Of a DNA stretch of 64,000 bases, positions 1 through 12,500 are shown one piece after another. The stretch's first letter is position 1; the number at the start of each line of letters is the position of its first letter. The DNA is from Callaeas wilsoni (lineage: Eukaryota > Chordata > Aves > Passeriformes > Callaeidae). The notes below the pieces were generated by a model. It had not been told where the DNA came from. It saw only the letters and a program-made list of their open reading frames with translations, and ran no database searches. The DNA is taken from assembly GCA_013398955.1 (NCBI GenBank), contig VWPU01009676.1:62001-126000 (forward strand), in the 5' to 3' direction. Both the position numbers and the translations under genes were made by a program.

Positions 1-533
1 ATGAAGGAGAATAAAGAGCACACAGACATAATGGTGAATTTCACCAGTTTAGCAGTATTCTTCCAGTTGAGTGAAATGCAAGTGAGGGGAAGGCAATGGA
101 GGAAGGCAAAGGTGTTGATTTTACTTATCTCTCTGAAATATATGCTTTTAGAACGTTTTGTTGTAGTTAGATTGGTTAACTAAAAATGGAAGCTATAAAT
201 ATTTTAATAGGTACAACAACTGCAAATGTGGCAGCCTTGAAAAAAATCTTATTTCTTTCAGCTAGGTTTGAATGTATGCCAAAACACGTGAAAGAGCTGA
301 AAGGACAGCTACTGTACAGGGTTTCTAACACGCTTGTTCTGCTGGTGCTGGCGGTGTCTCCGATGCCGTGACCCCCTGGGGACAGGCACCCAGAGCGTGG
401 GTGGGCTCACCGGTGTGCTCTGTACACATGCGGTAACCCCAAAAGGGGGCACTCTCCTACCTTGTCCATTGCCTTGCTGAGTCCACCGTCCCTTAGAACA
501 CTTTCTTTTTTCCTGTTTTTTTCTTTTTAACAG
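1..533 (+). other. Partial PLB1 intron at the window edge
   Basis: End of the intron before the first visible exon. The missing neighbour exon should encode the R-G-L-S-W end of the serine-proximal segment, as in modules B and C. It was searched for and is not present. The stretch is AT-rich at first and becomes GC-richer near 350-480. It ends in a pyrimidine-rich acceptor followed by CAG at 531-533. Confidence 0.7.
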
Positions 534-577
534 TGTTGGAGGAAATGAAAACATAAGCACCGTCACGACACTACCAA
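534..577 (+). CDS. PLB1: PLB1 exon 1 of window (module A, IGG exon)
   Basis: 44 nt after a TTTTTAACAG acceptor, ending at GTAAGT. Encodes [14 protein letters not shown] with a split codon at each end. It matches exons 15 and 29 in length and phase. Contains an N-I-S glycosylation sequon. Confidence 0.9.
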
Positions 578-3500
578 GTAAGTGACTTTTTCTGTAAATT
601 CGATAAATATGTGGTGCTGTTCATTATTAGAATACTTGCTATTATGAAAGGAGGCAGGAGAAAAGGGTTAAAATTTGTAGCATGACACAAGCAATCCCTT
701 TGCGTTTAATGTCCAGTGCTGAGTAAAAGTTGCATAACAACCAGGCTGCAATATGCTGTGCATGACTGAACTATGTATTTTGTAATTCCTAGGTTTTGGC
801 TGTTTCAGTATTCTTCTGTTGGTTATAGTTCTGTCTAAAATATGTTTGGGATAGATGAATCAAAGATCTTAGCTCATAGCCTGAAGAAACTATTTTGACT
901 GTATGGGAAAGTTGTTTTAGGCAGGAGCAGAATCACATTACAAGATCAGATTTTACATGCTTTTTAAAGGTCAGGACATTTTAGATCTGAGGTGTCTGTA
1001 AGGCTGGTTTGTAACCTAAGATCTAGCAGGGAATCTGGGGTCTTTGGGGTTAATACATCTGGGGCCATCAGGCTAAAGGATTTGATTCCAACCTGTCTGC
1101 AGTTAGAACATGATGGCATGAGGTTCTCCTGCCTGAGTATATGGTTACCCAGCCTCGTTTGCCAGGCAAAATGGCATTGCTAGCCAAGATGATCATGTTA
1201 GGTCATGAGATATCTGAATTCATGAAATTCAGAAAACTTGAAGGCAGGGAAATGGTCATGTGGTAATGAATCTCCATGTTTATTATACTTAAAGGGTTGT
1301 CTTTTTGGATAGCTATCTCCTAGAACTTTTTAATGGTCTTTTACTAAAGTCTAATCTTTATTGCCTCATTTGTTACCTGTTGCAAGAAGCAATAGTTCAG
1401 GGTGTTGTCTCTTTCTGCAGATATTCTTCGTGAGTTCAACCCATCCTTGGTAGGGTATTCCACTGGCACTGGAACGCAGAATTCAAACAATGCTGCATTC
1501 AACCAAGCCGTGGCAGGGGCTCATGCAGAGTAAGAGGAAAACTTTTAATTTTGATACAAATTTGACTTTTTTTTCTATAAAACTCCTTGTGACTAAAAAA
1601 GGCCCAAACCCTGGATTTTGGCAGGAGCACAGTAAGTCAAATAGGCAAACCCAGAGATTTTATCCTAACTGTAGCATGAAGGCCAAGAAATGTGATGAGG
1701 ACTTTGCAGTGTTTCTAATCTATGTCAAATAAATTAGCAATACTTTCTCTAGCATTTTCAACCAAGAAAGCCACAGCATTTTACAAGCACTACAAAGAAA
1801 GCTGTCCTGTTGTGAGTCAGACAAAAGATATCTTCACTTTATAGGAAGTATATTCAAACCTTCTTGTCATCAGGACCAAGAGTTTGTGTAGAGACTGAGA
1901 AAATTGTGGATTGTTTAATCCCTAGTCTGCCAAAGCTGGGAATTAACTAGAGATCACTCTGAATCATCTTCTGTGCAATTCTTATCCTATTTTTTTTCCC
2001 ACTGAGAACAGTTCTTATAGGACCTACTTCAGTGCCTTGAGGCCATATGATAACATTGATACGAGCACAGACGCTTAGGAGCTATGTCTGTTGATAACAT
2101 CTGTTGGTGGGAAAAGTGCATTTTCTATATAGCTAGTAAAAGAGTAACGATGCAGCATTTGCAAAGTAGCCCACTGTCTGTTGAATGCTAATTATTTTCT
2201 CTTTTTTCTTTTTCCATCACCATCTCAAAATACAGCCTTTGTTGGTTATATCACATATTCCATTCAATGAAAATTTGACTTTCTCTGGGGTTTTTGGGTT
2301 TTTTGATGTCCATGCGTCAGCTTTCCTCTTTGCCTTGCTATCTATGCAGGATTCTTTCTTTAAATTTTTATTAATTAATTTCATGATTTTCTTTTTCTTT
2401 TATTTTTAGAGATGTTCCTAAACAGGTTAGGAGACTGGTGGACCGCATGAAGAATGATACTGTGAGTTTAACATGTCGTTAATATTTTTAGAATGAAGTG
2501 GTATGGCATCATTAGCTTCTAACAGACCAAGAGCAGATCTCAACAATGAATGCCAAACTTTAAAGCTGTAGGTACAGCAGGGTACAGTGTAATACTTCCC
2601 AGTGCAGAGTGTGAGTCAGCACAAAATAATCTATAGCTTAGTCTTAAGTGAATTTGTACCAGCATATGATAGTTACTATCAAACCCAGATAATTGTAACC
2701 TTCTCATCATTTTTACTGCTAGTGGCTGTAAATGCAGTGCTGTTGCTTCTGCTTCCAATCTGTGTCACCCTGTAAGATAACAGAACCTTTTCTCTGTGAG
2801 GATTTTGCTGTGGTGCTATTAATTATCTTGTAATCAGCTGGTTTTTCCAGAAAAAATGATACATGCTAGGATGTTGAGGGCAAGCTTTTCAAGTAGTAAA
2901 TCGTGTGGAGTGAACATGTGAAGTGAGGAAGGGACTTGTTTTCTATAAAAACAAACTAGTCCCTTCTTTCATCTAGTCATCAGCTGATTTTGGACTTACA
3001 CTTTTATTGTTAGGAATTATTTGATTAATGGTCTGTAAAATACACATTAGGTTGAGGATTGCTTGCATATTTCTCACCTCAGCTTGTGCTTTGAATGTTT
3101 GCTATTTGTAATTTGACAAATGTACTATGCAATCAGTGACCTAAGTTACATTATAATAGTTTGGCTTTCCAATTGTGTAGCTGGAAAGCAGCCAAAAAGC
3201 CTTCAAGGTATCTGTGTGCATGTTTAGTGTAAATACTCTGGTGCCTACGTATTGGCAAAAATATTTGCAGTAGTTTCCTTCTTGGTTCACTTTCTTGTAA
3301 ACAAGATTTCAATCTGATGGATGCATCTGAAATGAGATTAAAAGTAACGGCAACTAACAATGAAGGATTGGATGGTTTTCATTCAAACCATTCAAGGCTT
3401 CTAAGCACTACCCTGTCAAATTTATTGGCCTGAGAATGTTAACAGAAATTAATGGAAATATCTTTTATTTAGGTAATAAATGTTTATATATAACTAGTGA

Positions 3501-6500
3501 AGCTCCTTCTGACTAGAAAGCATGCTCATAGTAGCTGTCACATATCTTTGATTCAACAGATCCTTTTCCCCCCTCTTTTTAAAACACTTGTTGAGTGCAG
3601 GAGGAAATTTTCCCCTCTCTTTGATTTTATACATTTTGAGACCAAACTACTGAACAGCATGTTTACTAGCTGGGATATTTTGCCTCCTGCCTTTGAAGAA
3701 AGGTGTTTCTAAACCACTGAAGGCTGATGCACTATTGGTCTTTTTCTTGCTGGTATTTTGCACTGAAATTAAAGCATTAGGATATTGAGCACAACATCCA
3801 CAACATGGGACTAAGCATATCTGAACCTTTCCTCAAAGCTAAGAAGGTGTTTATTTACTGTAGCATGATTGCCTTGATTTAGCTAGCTATCCCTTTGCAA
3901 AATCCTTGCAGAAACAAAAAGTGCTGTAATATTTTACCATTATTGTTAGATAGAGTTAATATTGCCCCACTGTTCTTTGCAGTTTGTCTCACAGCAAGAC
4001 TGAAATATATTGTTCCCCAGGGTTTTCCAGCTGGATAGCTGCATTATTTATCACATAGTAAAACACATACTGTAATTTTCACTATGAAGATATATTTCTA
4101 GGACTGCGGGAGGAGTCACTCTGTATACACAAGATATTACTAAGAAAAGCATACAGATAGATTTTGAGCAATAGTTTTCTGAAGCAAATAGTTTTCCATG
4201 ATGCCATTGATATTGTAAATCTGATTTAGATCGTAGCAGTTTCTACATCTTCAGTTCATGATTACAAACTTGTTTTTGTTGTGGATGCTTAGGGAATGAT
4301 AGCCATGTACTCTGAGAAATAGGAAATTTGTGTTTAGTGTGTTGCCTGCATCTCCCTCCTTTTCGTTTTTTAATTAAGAACTTCTGCTCCATCTCCTTCT
4401 CCGTGTAGAGAATAGATTTCCAGAACGACTGGAAGCTCATAACACTTTTCATAGGAGGAAATGACCTGTGCACATTCTGCGACGATCCAGTAAGTTCCCT
4501 GCTGCCTGCAGCCTGAACTGGGCCATCAAGCTGCAGAGCCTTTATGCATTGCAGGGGTAAGAGGGAGGAACTCAGTGGGTGAGACCAAAATAGCACAGGT
4601 CTTAATGGTGCAGCTCTGGAATGTAACTATAATGTTTTGATGATGTTAGAGATACCTTTAGAACACCTGTAAATTACATAGTTGTTGTGGCTTTGTTTGG
4701 CTGTTAATTAGGATAACTTTTTGTTGCTTAGTCACTTTACCTCCTGTAGATAAAAGGTCAAGGGTTTTTGCTCCTCTTTGCCTTGTGCACTCCTAAATCT
4801 TACTTGGTACTCTGTTAATATTTTCAGTGTTATGGGAAAAGTTCTAAGCACAGCTCATGCTAATTCAATTATATGTAATGCAGTTTATATTGTGTATCTA
4901 TAACATACACACAGTATCTAGCCTTTGGTATGTGTGATTGTAGAGCAGGTGAAAGGCTGTGGCAGACTCCTCTCTTAGTGATGAGGGTTACCTGCTCACA
5001 AGCAGTTGAGCACATACTTGTCATTCTTCATGATTAATTTTGGATCAGGAAGGACAGCAAAGCAGCACAGTAAGACGGTTATAAAACAAGGAAGGAGCAA
5101 ATTAACCATTCCTACCTTCTGCAGTCAACCCAAACACAAAGTGCCTGTTCCCATGACTGGGGTGGGTGGCAAGGAGAGAGCGTGTGTGCATCCAAGGATC
5201 ACAGGGATCTTTGTGTGGCACAAGTACAAATAGTGCCAACCACAGCGCTCTTGGTGAGCTGTGACTTAGGAAATGACTAAGGGATCTGAGCTGTCTGCTT
5301 CTATAGGGTAGGCAAGTGGGGCTGTCAATGAACTTCCACTTGAAATTAAGTGAGGGAGAAAAAAGGCTGAAAATAAGACAGGCATTTCTCGTAAAAAGTT
5401 TATTTGACTGTTGTAGTTCCACAAGTGAAAAAATAAATGTTGGATTACTTGAGACAATAAAATTACAGTGTTTAAACCGTTAAAAAGGGAAGAAGGAAAT
5501 TTTGGCACTGAAATACAAGTATATGAAGTGATTTCGCTCCCAGCTAAACACCTAAGTTTTGCCAGTTATTATTTGTGGCAGGCAAAGAGCATATGGGAGA
5601 CATGTTCTAACATTCCATACAACAGAAATAAACTTTCTTTTACACAAAATCTTCTCTCCCTTGTTTGGCCCCTGTTAATGAGTTGTTAGCCTTGCTTTTA
5701 AGACCAGCCCAAGGAAGCCTGGGGATTGAGGACATTGTAATGTCTGATAATACCCTGTGAATTTTCACCCTCACTGGTATCCTATGGCTGCCAGATCTTT
5801 TCTTGCCGATGAGATAGCTGTGATGGGAAGGAAGAAAAGCAGAGACAGGACCATTTTGCCTATAACTCTGTTACTTTTGACCCAACAGTTAGAAACATGA
5901 ACACTACTGTGAGAGACTCTAGCTAGCTATTCTTGTCCGTGCCTGAGTAAACTAATAATAAAATTCAACCCTCTTGCTTTAACAGGTACGCTATTCTCCT
6001 GAAAACTACACCTACAATCTACAAATAGCTTTGGACTTACTTCACAAAGAGGTAAATCAAACTTTTCTAGTATGTGGGAGCAGGGATTCTTTTCTGTTTG
6101 CAAAGCAATCACTGATTATTGATTAAGAATTTATTTCCTTGCTTTCATCTGCAGAGTACTACTGTATGCAGTGGTGTTTGCTTGCAGGAAATCTTTCTGA
6201 AAGGCAAAAAAGGCTGGAGAAGTTTTTTACCAAAGGAATAAGGACGTTCTTCAGTTCTAGCTGATGTGCTGTGGACAAATAATACGAAAAAATGTTATAA
6301 CAAAGTTAAGCAAAGGTTATTAATTAACTAGAAAATGCTTTGCTTGTTCTTTAAATTGCAAATAATTATATTTTTCTGGCCGTTAAGAGAGAGATTCTGA
6401 TATTCCACATAAAGAATGATGAGAGTACTTGAAGAGTTAGCAGTTGTCTGAGTCTTGCTGAGGCCTATAACAACTTGTTTGGACCTTTTTGGAGCCATCA

Positions 6501-9500
6501 TTTTCAAGTGACCAGCTATCAACATTTAGAATAGAACCAGGCAGTGCAGGCAGGGGCTGTAATTTAGTGTTGCTTGTGTGGAGGATTAATTATTGAGAAA
6601 GCACTTTGAACACCTCTGTTATAAATAATACACGATGCTTGAATTGGCAGGCTGCTACCAAGGTCTGCTGTGGTTATCTCGGGACAAAACCAGCACTCTG
6701 TGCTCCAGGGGTTTGCTATGGATTTGTTTGTTCTCTTGGCAGGTTCCACGGGCATATGTGAACCTGGTGACGATGCTTTCCATAGCAAACCTCCGGGAGC
6801 TGCACGCATCGAAAAACAATAACTGCGTAAAACTGCTTATGAGGTTTGCAGATGATTTTTGTTACAGCTCTCGTTGTTGTTCACAGAAGGCTGCAACATC
6901 TTCTTGGGAAGTTTTTTCTTGAAGGGAAAAGGATCTAGTATTTCAGGCTACCAAACATCTTTCTCTGTGCATGTGCATGTACCTACATTTTGATTTCAAC
7001 ACAGCACTTAGAATAAGCTGTCTCCATTGCTGTCTCTGTATCTGAGCCCTGCCGTTACCACTTCTTATGAAGGTGCCATTTTTGACTCCTCGCTTACCCT
7101 GCAAGTGAGTTCAAGCCAGAGCAGAAAGAGCTCAGCTGGGCACTCTTTGGTGAAAATAGAGAAGACACTACGACACAAGGTTTTCTAGTTGTATTTACAG
7201 ATTTACTTTTCTGCACTTAAAACTCTCACTCTTTCTTCTGCAATTTTCAATCTCTGTAATCTCATTGTCGATTATTAGTTTTATCTCTAATTAGACTCTC
7301 AAGTAGATGTTTTGGATGCTTAATGGTGCCACAGGTTGCTTTATGGCTCAACAACCCTTCCAGGTCAGTGTGAATCCACTACTGAGGTGGCAAGTCTCTG
7401 CTTTTCTGGACAATTGGGGAAGAATAACTTTGTCCTGTGAATGTATGCAGTCACTGCTTTTACAGGAGGGACAGACATGCAACCCCCTTGCTGTGATTTA
7501 AGGGCTTTCTCATGACTGTCAGTGGAAAACTAGTTTGGAAACTCAGGGTGCTGGTGCTCCGAATAGTCAGTTGTAGTCTTTTTAGTTAGTTATTTTTAGC
7601 AAAGTTTACTGGCAAGAGTACACACGTATCTCAAGGTCCTAATCATTGGACAAGGATAGTTAGTGAAGCTTTTACGATTAGATTATCTCATGATAGCTGT
7701 AACCTTTTCCCATCATTTCAGGTGCCATGCTGAATTTAACATTTGCCTGTCTGGCAGCAAGCCAAGTTTACAGGGTGATAAGCAGACCCTGTGTGGGATA
7801 ATAAATGCCATTCTACTGGGTGAAAGAAGAACCTGAAGGAGGATTTTGATCTTGAAAGTCTTCTCTTTTTTTTTACTGAGAGTAGCAACCAACCTAGAGA
7901 GAAGATGTCTATACTGATGTTGCCTAACATGTTTCTGAAACTTCTGAAAACACAACTTAGATTTGTATTGTTCTCATATAGATGTACTGTGGAAGTAAAA
8001 ATCTTTTGTTAGTTAGTCTCCATTAAGACAAGTTTGGATGTTGTAGGGGTCTGTGTATATTTGATATGTATCAACTGCATCTCTATAGGAGGTACTTCTC
8101 CAAGATCTCTCTGGGATGCTTTACTGTGGTCATATGGTCAGGATTTTTGAAAGGAATCCTTTTTCTAATTTGAATTTCTCAAGCGATGGTAAGGCATGCC
8201 CAGGAAGATGGAACATCCCAAGAGAAATATCCACATGCTAGAAAGATCAAAACCTCAGGGGAGGGATAAAGGTGGCCTACATGAGTTCACAGAATCTTAA
8301 AATGCCTCAAGTTTGGCTCTCTAAGGATGAAGAATTCTGCATCAGTCCTGGTGACTGTTTTGGTGTTCTACCAGCCTCACTGTGAAACATCCTGTAACCT
8401 CTGACTCTCTCAGTCGTTTAGAATGGATTTGTGGGAACTCCATCTTGAAGGATGCTTGCACAGTTCTGGTGAAGCAAACCATGTAGCATAAATGTACTTA
8501 TGAACAGTTTTTTGTGGTGGGTTGGCCCCAGGTGCCAGCCAAGCACTCCACACAGCTGCTCATTCACCCCACCCCAGCAACATGAGGAGAAAACAGGATT
8601 GTGAGCAAGAAAATTCATGGGTCAAAATAAAGACCAGGAAGCCATTTACCAAGTATCGTTGCAGACAAAACTGACCTGATTTGGGGAACTTAATTGTATT
8701 TGTTGTCTATGAGCATAAACACTTAATTAGCCATTCAGGTATTGGGAAATGAACAAACAAAGAAGTTGAACAGTTAAAGCACCTGTTCTCTCTCCTTCTC
8801 TGGTTCAACTTTGCTCCAAGCACCTCTCTCCCCACTCTTGTTACTTCCTCAGGGTACCCTCAGTCCCTTCAATGAGGCACAGCTTGGGATCCGAATCTGG
8901 TATCTCTCTGCCACTGCTTCCTGCTCACTCTTGTCCTGTGCTCCAGCATGAGTCCCACAGTCATGTGCATCCACAGGCTGTGGTCCCTTTCAGGATTGCC
9001 TGTTCTGCCATGGAGCACCTCTTCCTTGCTCCTGCTGTTCTCTCCTCTCCCTCCCTGGTGTTTTCTGCCTTTTCTTAAGTAGATTTTCACAGAGACACCG
9101 CTAGCTTGGCTGAGAGGCTCAACCATGCCCTGTGGTTGGTTTGCTGGAGCTGTGTCCAGAACAGGCAGCCCCAGCCCCTCCTCAGAGATCACTCCTGCTG
9201 CTGAAACCTTGCCATGGGCACACAGTGTGATTTTTGCTTGCATGGAGCCTTTTCCTCACTTTCTCTTCATTAATTTATCCCTAATAAATGTGTTTCTGCT
9301 CAAGAACTGGGGCTATGCAGAATCTCAGGGGTGAGAGGTAATGCTCTCATTCAATGGCCTTTCAGAGAAATCCCTCTCAGAGCTTTTAATCCCGCAGCTT
9401 GTCAGCTCAGGAGCAGGGGGAAAAAAGAAGAGCAAATCTCAGTGCCATGCTCTTATCCCTCAGGATGCTGTGCCCTTGTGTTATAAGCCCTAAGGACAAT

Positions 9501-12500
9501 TCCAATGAGTTAAAGAAGTTGATCTACTTTAACAGAAAGTATCAGGTAAGGCACGTTGCATTTGTTAGTAGTTTAATGTCATCCTTTTGTTGATCAAGGG
9601 ACCATAGATGGGCTAATTTGAAAATGGGGGACAGTTTCCACTCATTCTAATGACATATTTGTAGTTGTGATTCAAAAAAGTAGGCTCAAGATCTTTACAA
9701 TTCCGTTTCACTAAACCAGCAAAACAGATGAGAAGAAAAATTGTTACAGAGCCATAGAAAGTAGAGTACGTCAGAGAGCCAGCATTTTTTTGATCAGTTA
9801 TGTTATTGAAAATCAGGTTAAGTCAAAAAACTTGGTAACTCAGGAACAAGCCTTCAGGCACAGCATGTCAGCCAAACCAAAAACACTTTGGTGGTTCTGG
9901 AAGGACATCTTTTCGACAGAAAACCTAATCCCTGAGCAGGCTGACAGTCCTTGTCAGTCAGGCAGCCATTCCCAGGCTGCCTCTCTGCAAAGAAGCCCAG
10001 GATGAGTGTCTCAAAAAGGCGGCTGCATTGGCTGCCTGGCACAAGCTGAAAACCATGGTCATGTCTGAGCTCCTGCAGGAGGGAGGGGCAGCCCCTGGGT
10101 AAGGTGTAAATGGATGGAGCAGCCTGATGAGCTGAACACAGAAGAAAGAACAATGACAACTTTTCTTTGCCTCTTTAGGAGAGAACCCGCCAGTTAGTGG
10201 AGAGTGGAAGGTATGACACGAAGGATGATTTCACAGTGGTTATGCAGCCATTTATTACTAATATGGAAATGCCAAAAACACAGGTAAAACAAACAAGAAA
10301 ACCACACCTACATTAAATCCTGGTGCGATGCCACTGACTTGTCAAAATTGTTTTAGCTGTAAATGTAGCCAGCAGTTTCCTGACATAGTAATTATTATAT
10401 TCAGTTACCATCCAAAATTGCAGAAATGTTTACGGACTATGAGATAATGGGCAGCAGGAATACAGATCTTTATTTGGGGCACTGCAATTGGACAACCATA
10501 AAGTACATATTTTAGTTCAAAGTCTTCATCAGGAAGCACTTGCTCTACATTTTGTATGCATCAAGTCCTTTCCAGTACTTTGGTAAATGACCTTTGGTAT
10601 GAAAACCCGTATGTTTCAAAGCACTGTAATGTGTAAATCTCAAGGGAAATACAGAACACAATTGATATCTTTGCCCAGATATTCTGTACTCAGAGTCACA
10701 GTAGTCTGTATTCCTTATTACTTTGGGAATAGTATATTAAAGAGTTTTAAAAGGCTTCTTAGTTCTGAGTTACTAACTTTCTCTGGCCTGGTTTTATTTC
10801 GTTTCCCTCAGAGGCCTTTGCAGATACTTTGTTTAGAAGTCAGCTGGGTTATCTCACTGGAAGAGAGAAGACATAATGCACAGCTTGTTGCATATTTGCT
10901 GCCTCTGTGACAGCACCTAACTTGTTTTCTAGGAGGGGTGGCCAGATGCATCCTATTTTGCCCCAGATTGTTTCCACTTCAGCCAAAAGACTCATTCCCA
11001 GGCTGCACGTGCTTTGTGGAACAACATGGTAAGGCTTTTAAAGGTTGTGTTGGTCCCTCCTTGTTCACTTTATCCTGCCCTTGGCAGGAAAAAAACCCCA
11101 GGGAGCTACTAGGTAGCTAGCCATATCTCTTCTGAATTGTGTTTGCAAATGAAAAGAGCAATCATATAAAGAAAGGTCACCTGAATTGTTAAACCGGTCA
11201 TATCAAACCAGTAAATCTCGGAGTACGTTGGGTGTGTTAAGGATGCACCTCTCAGGAAGATGATGCCTGCCAGGCACCTTGATCAGCAGGCCACATTCCA
11301 GGTGTATGGGAATTAGCCTCTTCAGCACACTAAGAAACAGTGCATGGAGGCAACTGCCAGCATTGGTGCAGTGCCCTGCCATTGTCTTGCTGTGCTGCAG
11401 AGGTGGTTTCCAGAGACTGGCAGCACAGCATCACCCATTGCTCTGCAGTACTCATCTGCTTTTCCTCTGTGCATCCCCTTTTCCCCCCAGCTGGAGCCTG
11501 TAGGGGAGAAGACAGATAATCAGCACATAGAAGATGAGATTGTCCTCAAATGTCCCTCTGAGGTAAGTTACAAGGGTGTCTGTATTTATGTGGAGGTGCT
11601 GGGAGTGGCTGGGGGTCTGTATGAGCCTTTACCCAGTGCCTGGAGCTCTGTGTCTGTGAGGGTGATGTGCTCTTCCCCACACAGTTTGTGCCACTGCCAC
11701 CAAGAGCACTATGACTGCTCACCCAGGAGATGATGGAGGGCAAGCAGGAGTAAACTTCCTCATCACAGCTGGCCAAAACACAAGGGAAGGGTGTTTGGCC
11801 TACCTAATCAAGATCATCAAGTATCCACACTGAATGACAGAGCTTCAGGGAGGGGAAACAGGGCAACGATGGTACCAGCCAACATAGTTCTGCAGGTTTC
11901 ACTGGGAATACCTTGCAGTGGGGCCACAAGCTTCTTGCGAACCACACACAGCAGGATCCTGAGGATATTCTCTAACTTCTGTTATAAAAATATAGCCCAG
12001 ATTTACACTGTTACACAGATTTTAAAAAGGCCATTTATTTATTTATTTATTTATCCCTGGGTTTTATTTGCATCAAGCTGCTAATCATCTACAGACATCT
12101 GAGAACTGAAGTTTGGGGAATGGAAATCTCCACGTGTTCCTCTGATGCTTTGCATTGATTCAGATTGCCTTGTTTTGTAGGCGGAGCCATTCCTGAGGAC
12201 ATATAAGAACAGTAATTACACATACCCTAACCAAACTCCAGTAAGTGTCAACATCACCATCCCACTGTTACTCTGCTGCATCTGTTCCTGTATGGTAACC
12301 AAATAAGTTATGTTCTGCAGCACAGGGGAAGTCAGTCTTTGGCCAAAGCGCCTTGGGAGGCTGAGTGCATGGCACAGAGCAGGGAAGTACTCCCTGAGTT
12401 AGACAAAATGCATCGGGAAACACCTGTAAGAACACGTGCTCAGACAGCACTGTTATCAGTACAGGACACTGTGCTCTTCTGAGCAATACTGAATATGACT

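Noticed and set aside
1..371. Two short + frames at the window start
   Set aside because: They share nothing with PLB1 modules and lie where an intron is needed; no splice-bounded match.
8869..9243. 124-codon minus frame
   Set aside because: Lies inside the degenerate LTR and reads its non-coding sequence.
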